From positions 62,001 through 126,000 of the forward strand of contig NZ_KE386879.1 in NCBI RefSeq assembly GCF_000429305.1: a stretch of 64,000 nt of DNA, written 5' to 3'. A model generated the notes under the pieces. It was given only the letters and a program-made list of their open reading frames with translations. It was not told the origin of the DNA and did not search any database. Origin of the DNA: Desulfovibrio inopinatus DSM 10711 (GTDB taxonomy: Bacteria > Desulfobacterota > Desulfovibrionia > Desulfovibrionales > Desulfovibrionaceae). The number at the start of each line of letters is the position of its first letter. Positions within the stretch are counted from its first letter, which is position 1. Made by a program: the position numbers and the translations under genes. Shown here piece after piece: positions 52,756 to 62,714 of this stretch.

Positions 52756-53421
52756 ATGAATCCAACTCTTCCTCTTAACCTGAGCCAGGATATGACACGA
52801 ACCGCCGGCGTTGATGAAGCCGGTCGAGGATGCCTGGCTGGACCGGTGGTCGCCGCTGCCGTGATCCTTCCGGAATCGTTTGTCTTGCCAGGCCTTAACG
52901 ATTCCAAGCAGGTTAAAGAAGAGCTCCGCTACGAATTATCTGTCTCCATCAAGCAACAAGCACGTGCTTATAGCATTGGCGTTGCCTGGCCTGGAGAAAT
53001 CGATCGTGTCAATATTTTGCAAGCCACATTTTTGGCCATGTCTCGCGCTGTCATGCACCTTCGAATAGAGCCGGTGCATTTATTCATTGACGGTAACAAG
53101 ACCATTCCTCCCCACGCTCTGCCCGAATTGAGCCACCGCGTCATGCAACGTGCGATTATTGGTGGTGACGCCACGGTAGCATGTATTTCGGCTGCTTCCA
53201 TTATTGCCAAAACGTTTCGTGATACACTGATGAAAAGTTTGGCAAAACGATACCCTGGCTACGGTTTTGAGCGTCATAAAGGCTACGGTACCAAAGCCCA
53301 TCTTCAAGCCATTCTCCAGCAAGGACCAAGCGCCATGCATCGGATGACCTTCCGTGGTGTGACCGAAAAAAAACAAAAAACCGGTACATCAGCGGCATGG
53401 TTGCCCGGCATCTCGCAGTAG
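52756..53421 (+). CDS. rnhB: Ribonuclease HII
   Basis: A 221-residue RNase HII. The catalytic carboxylates are D20 and E21 in [14 protein letters not shown], an aspartate in HLFIDGNK, and the later [14 protein letters not shown]. It removes ribonucleotides and RNA primers from DNA-RNA hybrids. ATG 52756 is chosen; an open frame continues upstream into rplS and the terminator but is not coding. It overlaps yraN by 25 bp. Confidence 0.95.
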   Translation: MNPTLPLNLSQDMTRTAGVDEAGRGCLAGPVVAAAVILPESFVLPGLNDSKQVKEELRYELSVSIKQQARAYSIGVAWPGEIDRVNILQATFLAMSRAVMHLRIEPVHLFIDGNKTIPPHALPELSHRVMQRAIIGGDATVACISAASIIAKTFRDTLMKSLAKRYPGYGFERHKGYGTKAHLQAILQQGPSAMHRMTFRGVTEKKQKTGTSAAWLPGISQ

Positions 53422-53798
53422 GTCGAGCAGGGGAAGATACGGCAACTTCGTTTCTTCTTTCCAAAGGCTATACGATTCTGGAACGTAATTATCGATGTCG
53501 CCAAGGCGAGATCGATCTTATTGCGGAACGGGACGAATGCATTGTTTTTGTTGAAGTCAAAACTCGTGTTCATGCTGGACTGGAAGCCGCTATTCAAGCT
53601 GTGGATCAAAAAAAGCGTCGACGTCTTATCTCTGCTGCAGCGCTATTTTTATCCGAACGCGCTTTATGGGATCACGCATGTCGTTTTGATATCATTGTTG
53701 TTCAACCATATCAGGGACACGATTTGTGTAAACATTTCGAAAACGCGTTTGAGGGAGATATGACGACGGGGTCTTCGGATATGTATTCTCCGTTCTGA
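53397..53798 (+). CDS. yraN: YraN family (UPF0102) putative endonuclease
   Basis: A 133-residue protein with the YraN/UPF0102 pattern: [55 protein letters not shown] (nuclease-like E-x-D and ExK), and [14 protein letters not shown]. The ExK core suggests a restriction-endonuclease-like fold. It overlaps the end of rnhB, as is common. Confidence 0.9.
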   Translation: MVARHLAVGRAGEDTATSFLLSKGYTILERNYRCRQGEIDLIAERDECIVFVEVKTRVHAGLEAAIQAVDQKKRRRLISAAALFLSERALWDHACRFDIIVVQPYQGHDLCKHFENAFEGDMTTGSSDMYSPF

Positions 53799-53876
53799 AA
53801 ATACTCGACGAGTATGGGGGGATCGTCGTAGGAAAAGAAAGACATCAACCACGTAGATCGTGCATAGTAATTAAAC

Positions 53877-54740
53877 ATGGAACCAACACACGACTCTGAT
53901 TCGGCTGTGCTGTATGTGGTAGCCACCCCTCTTGGCAATATTGACGATCTTTCGCCTCGAGCCAAAGCTATCCTTGAAGATGTTGATTATATACTCGCTG
54001 AAGATACGCGGCGAACCGGTATGCTTTTAAAGCGTCTTGGTGTTTCGTCCAATCGCTTTCTCAGCTTTCACGACCACAATGAAGAGAACCGGGTTCCTCA
54101 GGTTCTTGCGTTACTGGAACAAGGAAAACAGATTGCACTCGTCTCCGATGCGGGAACTCCTCTTGTGTCTGATCCGGGATTCGAACTTGTTCGTGCATTG
54201 CGCAGTGCCGACATTCGCGTATCACCTATTCCAGGCCCTTCGGCTGTCGTTACGGCGTTGTCTGTTTCTGGATTGGCGCCCATTCCGTTCAGTTTCCTTG
54301 GTTTCTTGCCGCGCAAGACGAGTGAACGTCGAATGGTCTTCGAAGCCTTTTCAAATATCAAGGGAAGCCTCATTTTTTTTGAGCGTAAAAATCGCTTGCA
54401 AGAAGCTTTTTCCGATATTTTGGCAGTACTCGGCGATCGTCCATGCCTCATCGCTCGCGAGATGACCAAAAAACATGAGGAATTTCTGTTTGATACGGCC
54501 AGTGGTTTTCTGGAACGTCCTCTGGATATTCTTGGCGAAGTCACTGTTGTCATCGGTCCTGCAGAGCAGGATGCATGTGGACCGTCGACACGAGAGGAAG
54601 CTTTGGATGCGGCAAAACATGCGTTGACCACTGGTGTCAAACCCAGACAGGCGGCCAAGAGTGCAGCCCAACACCTTTGCGGGTGGACTCCCAAAGCCGT
54701 CTATGAGCTCATGGACAGCCTCAAACATGAGAAGGAGTAG
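53877..54740 (+). CDS. rsmI: 16S rRNA (cytidine-1402-2'-O)-methyltransferase RsmI
   Basis: A 287-residue tetrapyrrole-methylase-fold enzyme: YVVATPLGNIDDLSPRA, LAEDTRRTGMLLKRLG, SDAGTPLVSDPGFELVR, and FERKNRLQEAFSDILAVLGDRPCLIAREMTKKHEE. It 2'-O-methylates C1402 in 16S rRNA. The next gene starts 3 bp downstream, so the Rossmann-kinase gene may be cotranscribed. Confidence 0.94.
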   Translation: MEPTHDSDSAVLYVVATPLGNIDDLSPRAKAILEDVDYILAEDTRRTGMLLKRLGVSSNRFLSFHDHNEENRVPQVLALLEQGKQIALVSDAGTPLVSDPGFELVRALRSADIRVSPIPGPSAVVTALSVSGLAPIPFSFLGFLPRKTSERRMVFEAFSNIKGSLIFFERKNRLQEAFSDILAVLGDRPCLIAREMTKKHEEFLFDTASGFLERPLDILGEVTVVIGPAEQDACGPSTREEALDAAKHALTTGVKPRQAAKSAAQHLCGWTPKAVYELMDSLKHEKE

Positions 54741-54743
54741 GCT

Positions 54744-56252
54744 ATGCCTTTCCCTCCAAAAGAAGATACATTTTGTTTGTGGGATTTTGGTGAGTCGGAT
54801 TTCGATATCGGTATTATCGGGACCGGATCTGGGTTTTATTCGATTCTTGATATTATCTTTGACGACGAATACGAAGAATTTTTGCCCAAGCTCAAGTTGC
54901 GAGCGGTTGCAGAACCAGGGCCCAACGCATCACGTTTGGGACATAAACGACTTTCCGGCGTTCCAATCTACGACACATATACGCATATGCTGAATGCGCA
55001 TCCGTCTCTCAATCTCATCATAGAGCTTGGTGACAGCCGAAGGCGTTCCCGGGAAATCGTTTCGACGTTGCCAGAGCATGTTACCTTCATTGATCATACG
55101 GCCACTTTTTTTCTCTGCGCATTGAAAAATTTTGCCATGGTGAGCAAGCGGTGTCGTACAGATCTCGGCCAACAAAAAATCTTGCTTCAGGCAATCATTG
55201 ACGAAATTCCGGACGATATTTTGTTGCTCGATACAACTGGTTGTATTGTCGACGTGAATCAACATACGACGCGTCGTCTGGGTATATCCAAAGAGATGCT
55301 TCTTGGCATGTCATGCTATGGGAATAAAAATATTCCCGATGATTTTCCGTTTTTTTGTAAAGATATCAGTGACGACCCCTTTCATGACACGCTTCAGACC
55401 GGATTACGCTCAGAAACGTTGGAAACTCGTGTCAATGCTGAAGGTCGCCTCAGGTATTATCGTATTTACTCGTATCCGATTTCTGGTGGAAACGGTCACA
55501 TGGAATATATCTTGATCATGCGTCGAGATATCACGAGTCGCACCGAATATGAGAAGAAAGAGCGACAATGGGAAAAAATCGATGTTGTTGAACGTATGTC
55601 GACATATTTAGCGCATGAAATACGAAACCCACTCTTTACCATTGCCGGGTTTGCCGGATCTCTCCTCAAGTCGGAGACATTAAACGAAAAAGACCGTAAT
55701 AAACTGGAGATTATTCTCGAAGAAAGTGCCCGGCTGGATGCCGTTCTGAAACATATTCTTGCCTTCACCAGACCAACAGAGGCGACTTTTGGAGAAGCCG
55801 ATGTCAATGCGTTGGTTCATAAAGCCGTCGATCAGGCTATGTCGCGGGAAGGTGACCCTGAAAAACGGATTGTCATGCATCTTGAGTCGGGCTTACCCAA
55901 GGTAACTGGAGAAGCGAAACTGCTTGTTCAATGCCTGCTCGATATGATTAAAAATAGCTTTGAATCTATGTCCGATGGTGGAGTTGTGCATGTGGAGACA
56001 GGAATGGATAACGGGTATGTTGTGCTTCGCGTCAAGGACACTGGGGCCGGTATGTCTAAAGAAAAATTGGAGAATTTATTCAGTCCCTTTTTCACGACAA
56101 AAAATAAAGGCTCGGGGTTAGGCATGGCCATGATTAGAAAAATCATGGAAGATTTTGGAGGCAAAGTCGATGTCACGAGTCGAGAGCGCCAGGGAACAGT
56201 GATCACGTTATTCTTCAGCCCAGTTTTAGCAGAAGGGCTTGGCAAAGTATAA
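54744..56252 (+). CDS. Histidine kinase with N-terminal Rossmann-like and PAS domains
   Basis: A 502-residue protein. Residues about 20-130 resemble a Rossmann (Gfo/CoA-binding-like) domain: DIGIIGTGSGFYSIL (GxGxxG), LKLRAVAEPGPN, and HPSLNLIIELGDSRR. A PAS domain (about 145-265) follows, then a dimerisation domain with H291 in AHEIRNP and an HATPase with the N box (DMIKNSFES), DTGAGM and GSGLGMAM, all intact. No membrane segment, so it senses cytoplasmic signals, perhaps a dinucleotide. It is followed by an HPt gene, suggesting a phosphorelay. Confidence 0.87.
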   Translation: MPFPPKEDTFCLWDFGESDFDIGIIGTGSGFYSILDIIFDDEYEEFLPKLKLRAVAEPGPNASRLGHKRLSGVPIYDTYTHMLNAHPSLNLIIELGDSRRRSREIVSTLPEHVTFIDHTATFFLCALKNFAMVSKRCRTDLGQQKILLQAIIDEIPDDILLLDTTGCIVDVNQHTTRRLGISKEMLLGMSCYGNKNIPDDFPFFCKDISDDPFHDTLQTGLRSETLETRVNAEGRLRYYRIYSYPISGGNGHMEYILIMRRDITSRTEYEKKERQWEKIDVVERMSTYLAHEIRNPLFTIAGFAGSLLKSETLNEKDRNKLEIILEESARLDAVLKHILAFTRPTEATFGEADVNALVHKAVDQAMSREGDPEKRIVMHLESGLPKVTGEAKLLVQCLLDMIKNSFESMSDGGVVHVETGMDNGYVVLRVKDTGAGMSKEKLENLFSPFFTTKNKGSGLGMAMIRKIMEDFGGKVDVTSRERQGTVITLFFSPVLAEGLGKV

Positions 56253-56355
56253 CCTCCTGGGCGGGGTTCATTGCCAGAGAAAGCAAGACAAGCTATAAGA
56301 ATTTATTATTTTTTGCGTTGTTTGAATGCATGTCTTCGAAGTGAAGGATAGACTT

Positions 56356-56703
56356 ATGGCCGTGAATGACGATATGTTAGTCGACAAAGAAAAAGCGTTG
56401 TTTCGCTTTGACAATGATGAAGAATTACTTCAGGAAATTTTTGATGTTTTTGTTGACGAAGCCCCTGGTCGCGTCCAAGACCTTTTAACTTCCATGCAAG
56501 AACAAAATTTCGAACAACTCAACCACCACGCGCATTCCCTCAAAGGAGTCAGTGCCACCATCCATGCAGACAAACTGAAGAATGTCTCGTTTTCCTTGGA
56601 AACAGCTGCAAAGGATGAAAATATCACGGAATGTGAACACCTTCTTCCGATCGTCCTCGATGCGCTTATTGATGTTGTACTCTGGTTAGAGCGTAACATG
56701 TAA
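56356..56703 (+). CDS. HPt domain phosphotransfer protein
   Basis: A 115-residue protein with the HPt four-helix bundle: LFRFDNDEELLQEIFDVFVDEAP and the phosphohistidine in HHAHSLKGVSATI. It lies 103 bp after the Rossmann-kinase gene and may relay phosphate from it to an unlinked response regulator. GAAGGA stands 7 nt before ATG 56356; an upstream in-frame ATG (56326) lacks such a site. Confidence 0.88.
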   Translation: MAVNDDMLVDKEKALFRFDNDEELLQEIFDVFVDEAPGRVQDLLTSMQEQNFEQLNHHAHSLKGVSATIHADKLKNVSFSLETAAKDENITECEHLLPIVLDALIDVVLWLERNM

Positions 56704-57003
56704 TTTTTCGGAATAAGTTCTTCTTATTTAAAAAGGTACAACGGACTTTTCAATTCCAATTCTCTGCAGTAACGCCTTCTAACGACAATCTTTTTCTTCT
56801 TAAATCCAGCCAAAACGCCACTTTTTTCCATAAAAAAAATCATTGAAATAGCACTTGCTTCTTGCCAATGCCTTGACCTTTGTTTAATTCGCCCAAACAG
56901 ACTACTCCCGACTCTGTTCACATCTAGGTGGTCGTTTTAGGTGATCATGGCATGATGTGGGTCGAGGAGTTTTTTTCTTTCATGTTCGGCAAGGAGCAAG
57001 AGC
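56704..57003. other. Gap upstream of glycan cluster
   Basis: About 300 bp, AT-rich with A and T runs. No gene seen. It presumably holds the promoter of the glycoside hydrolase/GT2 operon; I could not pick one pair of -35 and -10 boxes with confidence. Confidence 0.45.
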
Positions 57004-59676
57004 ATGTTTCAATGGGATGCCGGTCAACCCCGGTTTGAAAAGCATAAGCGCGTCCGTGTGAGCGGCCGATTTCTTTTCCTAGGCAATGAGAAATTTTTCA
57101 TTCGTGGCGTCACGTACGGACCATTTCCACCCGATGTAACTGACGATTTTTTTCCGTCTTCCGAGGTTATTGAACGTGATTTTCAGAATCTACGTCGACT
57201 CGGAGTCAACACCATCCGTATCTATTACGTCCCTCCGAATCGTCTTCTTGATGCGGCAAAAAAACATGGGCTCTATATATTGGCGGGGATTCCTTGGCCA
57301 CAGCACATCTGCTTTCTTGACCAATGGGAGGTCAAGGAAGAAATCGAGCACGCCATCAAATCCGCGGCAATCGCTTTGCGTGGTCATCCGGCTGTGCTCG
57401 CCTATGTCGTTGGAAACGAAATACCGAGCCATATCGTGCGTTGGCATGGTGCAGCCAAAGTGGAAGCATTTTTGCGAAAGCTCACTGGACTTATCAAGCA
57501 AATTGATCCGGAAGGGCTGGTGACCTATGCGAATTATCCTTCCACTGAATATCTCCGGTTGCCTTTTTTGGATTTTCTTTCGGTCAACGTCTATCTCCAT
57601 GACGAATCCGCCTTCACATCGTATGTGAAGCGTTTGCAAAACGTGGCTGGAGACCTCCCCTTGGTGCTGAGCGAATTTGGTATGGACAGCATGCGTCATG
57701 GGGAAGACAAGCAGGCCGAAACGCTTGGTTGGCAAGTACGCGATGCCTTTCTACTCGGCGTCGCAGGAACGATTGTATTTTCCTACACAGATGAATGGTA
57801 TACAGGTGGCCATCTTATCGAAGATTGGGCTTTTGGCCTGACTCGAGCCAACCGGACGCCAAAAGCTGCATTTCAGGCCGTTGCTGCGACATACAAACAG
57901 CACCTCCCTGAAATTCGTCCTGACGGACCTCGAATTTCTGTTGTCGTTTGTGCATACAACGCTGAATCGACGATCCGAGGGTGTCTGGCGTCGTTTGCTT
58001 GTATCAATTATCCAAATTTTGAAGTCATTGTTGTCGATGATGGATCAACGGACGCGACTGGTGTTTTGGCTGATGAATTCGCCGCCAGAGCTTCGTACAT
58101 ACGAGTCATCCATCAAGAAAACAAAGGGCTTTCCGAGGCGCGCAATGTCGGCTTGTTTGCGTCGACAGGGGAGATTGTCGCGTATACGGATTCAGATTGC
58201 TATGTTGACCCGGATTGGTTGAGCTATATGGCGCTTGCGTTCCTTGATGAACGTTTTGCCGCCATTGGTGGGCCGAACCTTCCTCCACCTGAAGATAATC
58301 ACGTGGCGGCGTGCGTTGCAGTTTCTCCGGGGGCGCCTACCCATGTTTTGTTGACCGACGAAGTGGCTGAGCATATCCCGGGCTGCAATATGGCTTTCCG
58401 CAAGGAAGAGCTTATGCGTATCGGCGGCTTTGACAGCTTGTATCGCGCGGCCGGAGACGATGTGGACGTGTGTTGGCGTTTACAGGACCAGAAAAAGCTG
58501 ATCGGCTTTTGTGCCTCCATGCTCGTCTGGCACCACCGACGCAACACCATTGCTGCCTATCTGCGTCAGCAACGTGGGTATGGCCGGGCCGAAGCGTTGC
58601 TCTTGCCCAAGCACCAATACCGTTTTAATTTACTCGGGAATTCCCGCTGGGCTGGCCGCATTTATGGTGACATCGGCGAGTGTTTGTTATCGGCACGTCC
58701 TGTCATTTACCACGGTGTTTTCGGAAGCGGTTTATTTCAAACTCTGTACGAACCGAAGGGGAATATAACAGCCTATCTGCCCATGTCGTTTGAATGGATG
58801 GTTCTCGCTGTTTTTTTGGTGATGTTATTTCCATTCCTTCACGCTCTCGGTGCTTTGGGGCTGGCAATGGGAATTGCATCCATTGCGTTTGCCATTCACC
58901 GGGCTTCACGTGCAAAATTACCAGCCAAGTATGACACATTTCGTTCTCGCGGGCTCATTACGGTGCTCAGCCTGTTGCAACCTTTGGTGCGTGGTTATAC
59001 CCGCAATCGTACGGTTGCAGAACTGCGGTTGGCTTCTGGACGTACAGCCGGGACAAAAAATCTGCATATCCCTGGATATCCTCTCGAACAGGGGAGAGCC
59101 GGTCTGACGGTGATCAGCCCAAGCCGTCGTTTCAAGGATTTCTTGAAGCTTATTGGTGGTGGGCTGCGCGTCCAACGCTTTTTCTGGAATACAGACGGCA
59201 TTGATCGCGAAGAAGCCTTGGATCATGTCTTACGGGTTCTTGAAAAAGTTAAAGTGAGCCATGCCGTAGACTCTGGTTTTGCGTTTTATGGTGTTGCTGC
59301 GCCGACTGACATCAAAGTGCGCCCAGGTCTCTTCACTGTTCTCAAGCTGCGTCTAACCGTGGAAAACCATGGTTGGAAGAAACGCTTCGTACGTATTTGG
59401 GGAACACTCCGACCAAGCAGCAAAAGCCTTCTCCTTCTCGGTGGTGGGGTCATCGGTATTTTGTCGGCTCTTTTGGCCCAAACGACGGGATTGGCGCTCT
59501 TCTTTTTGGGTGGCGTTACGCTTTTTGGTGGATATGTTTTGCTCGAAATGGTCAGGGCGTCTCGTCTTGTGGGAACGCTTACCGATCACATAACCACTTG
59601 CCGGACCGGATGTTCGACGTTTGAGCCGGTTGATGTTGCAGAGCAGGAAACGGTTTTGACGGAAAAACGGGGTTAA
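57004..59676 (+). CDS. Glycoside hydrolase-glycosyltransferase family 2 fusion, membrane protein
   Basis: An 890-residue protein. The N-terminal (beta/alpha)8-like domain (about 20-300) resembles clan-A glycoside hydrolases: FFIRGVTYGPFPPDV, acid/base E139 in VVGNEIPSH, and nucleophile E224 in PLVLSEFGMDS. Residues about 310-560 are a GT2 transferase with SVVVCAYNAES, VDDGST, the DxD motif YTDSDCY, CNMAFRKEEL and QQRGYGRAEAL. Membrane helices follow (about 598-640 and 815-850). So one polypeptide carries a hydrolase fold and a synthase fold. The N-terminal part lacks a signal peptide, so it would face the cytoplasm unless the topology is unusual. Confidence 0.87.
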   Translation: MFQWDAGQPRFEKHKRVRVSGRFLFLGNEKFFIRGVTYGPFPPDVTDDFFPSSEVIERDFQNLRRLGVNTIRIYYVPPNRLLDAAKKHGLYILAGIPWPQHICFLDQWEVKEEIEHAIKSAAIALRGHPAVLAYVVGNEIPSHIVRWHGAAKVEAFLRKLTGLIKQIDPEGLVTYANYPSTEYLRLPFLDFLSVNVYLHDESAFTSYVKRLQNVAGDLPLVLSEFGMDSMRHGEDKQAETLGWQVRDAFLLGVAGTIVFSYTDEWYTGGHLIEDWAFGLTRANRTPKAAFQAVAATYKQHLPEIRPDGPRISVVVCAYNAESTIRGCLASFACINYPNFEVIVVDDGSTDATGVLADEFAARASYIRVIHQENKGLSEARNVGLFASTGEIVAYTDSDCYVDPDWLSYMALAFLDERFAAIGGPNLPPPEDNHVAACVAVSPGAPTHVLLTDEVAEHIPGCNMAFRKEELMRIGGFDSLYRAAGDDVDVCWRLQDQKKLIGFCASMLVWHHRRNTIAAYLRQQRGYGRAEALLLPKHQYRFNLLGNSRWAGRIYGDIGECLLSARPVIYHGVFGSGLFQTLYEPKGNITAYLPMSFEWMVLAVFLVMLFPFLHALGALGLAMGIASIAFAIHRASRAKLPAKYDTFRSRGLITVLSLLQPLVRGYTRNRTVAELRLASGRTAGTKNLHIPGYPLEQGRAGLTVISPSRRFKDFLKLIGGGLRVQRFFWNTDGIDREEALDHVLRVLEKVKVSHAVDSGFAFYGVAAPTDIKVRPGLFTVLKLRLTVENHGWKKRFVRIWGTLRPSSKSLLLLGGGVIGILSALLAQTTGLALFFLGGVTLFGGYVLLEMVRASRLVGTLTDHITTCRTGCSTFEPVDVAEQETVLTEKRG

Positions 59677-59727
59677 CGAAAATATCGTTTCTTCGTGCAC
59701 GATGCGAGTTACTCGCAAGAGGTTAAT

Positions 59728-61536
59728 ATGTCGGTATTCTCTCGATTGATTCGATATTTGCGGCCGTATCGGGCGATATTTTTCGGATCACTGTGTCTGG
59801 TCGGAATCATCAGCCTGCTTGAGCTGTTGAAACCATGGCCCCTCAAGTTGGCGGTGGACCAGATTATCGGAGGCAAACCGCTTGATGTACTCGGTTTCCA
59901 TATGAGTCTCGAGACCTTTTCCCCTGGTGTCATGGCTGCAGCCGTGGCACTGGGGTTGGTCTCAATCCATTTCTTTGTTGGGTTTGTTGAATTGCTCAAC
60001 AATTACTTGACGATTCGTATCGGACAAAACATGGTCCACGATTTTCGCGTGGATCTTTTTGACCATATTCAACGCCAGTCATTGTTATTTCACCAACGCA
60101 AACCACCGGGCGACCTTATCTATCGGTTGATGGGCGACACCTATGCCGTTCAGAATTTGTTGATGAATGGGGTGTTCACCATTCTGACAAGCTCGTTGCT
60201 GCTCATCGGCATGGCCGTGGTGCTTGTTCATTTGGATGCTGTACTCACGCTATGCGCGTTGGCTATTATTCCACCGCTTTTTCTGATGATTCGGCTTATT
60301 AGTCGCCGTATCGGACGCTTGACGACCGAATCACACAACCTGGAAGGGCAGGTGTATTCCACCTTGGAACGAATTTTTTCCGGCATCGTACTGATTCAGG
60401 CCTATGCTGGTGAAGACCTGGAACGCGATCGCTTTGTCAATCAAAGCCGATCTTCCTTCAAAAAACTGCTCCACTTGTATTCCATGCAGACGGCCTACGG
60501 ATGGTTTATCAGTGGATTGACTGCATGTGGTACAGCCTTGGTGCTGTACATTGGTGTTCGCCATGTTCTTTCTGGTAGTTTGACAACAGGTGGGATGCTC
60601 GTTTTTCTCTCCTATCTTGCCGCATTGTATTCGCCCTTGCACAATTTGAGCAGCACGGTGGCAGGGGTGCGATCGTCGTTAGCCCGCGCTGGTCGCGTCC
60701 TTGATATCATGGATGTTGATGAGGCGGTTGTGCAGTGGCCAAACGCTGAACCTCTTGGTGACAATGTTAAAGGAGAGGTTGAATTCGAGCATGTACGCTT
60801 TGGCTACACTGCGGAAAGTGACGTGTTACGTGAAATCAACCTCCATGTTCCGGCCGGAAGCACAGTCGCTATCGTTGGGAAGACCGGAGCCGGCAAAACC
60901 ACACTTGTCAGTATGCTTCCTCGTTTTTTTGATCCTGCCGATGGTGCCATTCGACTGGATGGGAAAGATATTCGTGAATTTGACTTGAAAAGTTTGCGTG
61001 AACATATTTCGTTTGTTTTGCAGGATACGTATCTTTTTCCGACGTCAGTACGCGATAATATCGCTTATGGCCGACGCGGTGCGACGTTTGAAGAAGTGGA
61101 AGCAGCGGCCCGGGCAGCGGATGCACATGAGTTTATCGTGCGGTTGCCAAAGGGGTACGACACGATTCTCGGTGAAAAGGGTGCCGACCTTTCCGGAGGA
61201 CAACGTCAACGTTTGTCTATTGCTCGAGCTTTGCTGAAAAATGCCCCCATGCTCATCATGGACGAACCAACTGCTTCACTCGACGCGGAAACGGAAACGG
61301 CAATTATGCATTCACTTGAATCGCTAATGGCAAATAGAACGACGTTTGTTATTGCGCACCGTTTGTCCACTGTGCGTCGCGCCGACCTTGTTGTTGTGCT
61401 TGTCGATGGCACTGTGGCCGAAATGGGCACGTATGAAGAACTGGTTGCTCAGAAGGGAGCTTTTTCCCGACTTCATGCAATGCAATTTGGAACTCCCGGT
61501 TCGACGGGGATGTCTGTTGTGGAAGGAACTTCATGA
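59728..61536 (+). CDS. ABC exporter, fused permease-ATPase (MsbA-like)
   Basis: A 602-residue half-transporter: six helices in about 15-310, then the ATPase with Walker A GKTGAGKTTL (about 386), signature LSGGQRQRLSIARALL (about 488) and Walker B LIMDEPTASLD (about 508). Family members export lipids, lipid-linked glycans or peptides as homodimers. ATG 59728 (GAGGTTAAT upstream) is preferred to an earlier codon. Its stop overlaps the next start as ATGA. It lies in an operon with glycan enzymes, so a glycolipid or oligosaccharide is the likely cargo. Confidence 0.92.
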   Translation: MSVFSRLIRYLRPYRAIFFGSLCLVGIISLLELLKPWPLKLAVDQIIGGKPLDVLGFHMSLETFSPGVMAAAVALGLVSIHFFVGFVELLNNYLTIRIGQNMVHDFRVDLFDHIQRQSLLFHQRKPPGDLIYRLMGDTYAVQNLLMNGVFTILTSSLLLIGMAVVLVHLDAVLTLCALAIIPPLFLMIRLISRRIGRLTTESHNLEGQVYSTLERIFSGIVLIQAYAGEDLERDRFVNQSRSSFKKLLHLYSMQTAYGWFISGLTACGTALVLYIGVRHVLSGSLTTGGMLVFLSYLAALYSPLHNLSSTVAGVRSSLARAGRVLDIMDVDEAVVQWPNAEPLGDNVKGEVEFEHVRFGYTAESDVLREINLHVPAGSTVAIVGKTGAGKTTLVSMLPRFFDPADGAIRLDGKDIREFDLKSLREHISFVLQDTYLFPTSVRDNIAYGRRGATFEEVEAAARAADAHEFIVRLPKGYDTILGEKGADLSGGQRQRLSIARALLKNAPMLIMDEPTASLDAETETAIMHSLESLMANRTTFVIAHRLSTVRRADLVVVLVDGTVAEMGTYEELVAQKGAFSRLHAMQFGTPGSTGMSVVEGTS

Positions 61537-62714
61537 AAAAGCGTGTCATTTTGGTAACCGGTTATGCCGCAACCTATCCTTTGGGTGGAGTGGCCTGGGA
61601 TTACCTTCAGTATGTCATTGGCTTGTCTCGCCTTGGCCATGAAGTCTATTACCTTGAGGACACCGGCGGCTGGATGTTCGATCCCAACCGCTTGACCTTT
61701 ACCGATGACGTCACAGCCAATGCTGACTATATCCGCGATTTTTTTATGAAAGTCGCTCCTTCACTGAAAAACAATTTCTGTGTCATCGGACCGACCGGAG
61801 ATTGCCACGGCTTGACCTTCAAACAGTTACAGCGACTTTGCAGTCGAGCTGACGTCTTCATCAATATTTCCGCTTCAAGTATGTTGCGGGAAGAATACTT
61901 GCGTATTCCTGTTAAGATTCTCATTGATTCTGACCCCTTGTATACGCAGGCAGATGTTCCTGATTATGTCAGCGGCCAAGTCAATGACGTTGGCCGTGAT
62001 AATATCGATCGCTTGCTGCTTCACGATGTTTTTTTTAGTTTCGGTGAAAATATAGGCAATCCCGACTGTCTTGTACCAACAGACCTCTTCAATTGGCTTC
62101 CGACGCGACAACCCATGGTCCTGGATTTATGGAAGACCCAGCGACAACCCAGTCGTTCTATCTTTACAACGGTTTTGTCCTGGAAACCGAAAGAAAAAGG
62201 TCCTGTTGTGAATGGGACAGCGTATGAAGGGAAAAATGTCGAGTTTTTGCGGTTTCTTGATTTGCCTTCTCGAACCAAACAGCCGTTGGAATTGGCACTC
62301 GGAGGAGGGGAGCCGCCCAAAGACCTCCTTGCCGACAACGGATGGCGACTTGTTGATGCATTTGCTTTGTCACGCACGCCGTTTCTCTACCGTGACTATA
62401 TCCAGTCGAGTATGGCTGAACTGAGTATGGCAAAAAATGCATACGTTGCATCCCGCAGCGGCTGGTTCAGTTGTCGAAGTTCTTGTTACCTGGCTGCGGG
62501 ACGACCTGTCGTTGTTCAAGACACAGGGTTCGGGTGCTGTATAGAAACAGGAAAAGGAATTCTTCCATTCTCCACCCCAGAAGAGGCCGTTGCTTGTGTG
62601 GAAGAAATTACACGGGATTTTGAAACCCATTCACGGGCGGCCGTACGTATTGCCGAAGAGTACTTTCGCGCTGAAGATGTATTGACCCGACTATTGAACG
62701 AGGCGCTTTCATGA
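61533..62714 (+). CDS. Glycosyltransferase-like protein
   Basis: A 393-residue GT-B-like protein: ILVTGYAATYPLGGVAWDYLQYVIGLSRLGHEVYYLED at the N-terminus and RSGWFSCRSSCYLAAGRPVVVQDTGFG with STPEEAVACVEEI at the C-terminus, resembling the donor-binding half of GT4-like enzymes. The classic E-x7-E motif is replaced by SCRSSCYLAAG, so activity is likely but different. It overlaps both neighbours by four bases. Confidence 0.8.
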   Translation: MKKRVILVTGYAATYPLGGVAWDYLQYVIGLSRLGHEVYYLEDTGGWMFDPNRLTFTDDVTANADYIRDFFMKVAPSLKNNFCVIGPTGDCHGLTFKQLQRLCSRADVFINISASSMLREEYLRIPVKILIDSDPLYTQADVPDYVSGQVNDVGRDNIDRLLLHDVFFSFGENIGNPDCLVPTDLFNWLPTRQPMVLDLWKTQRQPSRSIFTTVLSWKPKEKGPVVNGTAYEGKNVEFLRFLDLPSRTKQPLELALGGGEPPKDLLADNGWRLVDAFALSRTPFLYRDYIQSSMAELSMAKNAYVASRSGWFSCRSSCYLAAGRPVVVQDTGFGCCIETGKGILPFSTPEEAVACVEEITRDFETHSRAAVRIAEEYFRAEDVLTRLLNEALS

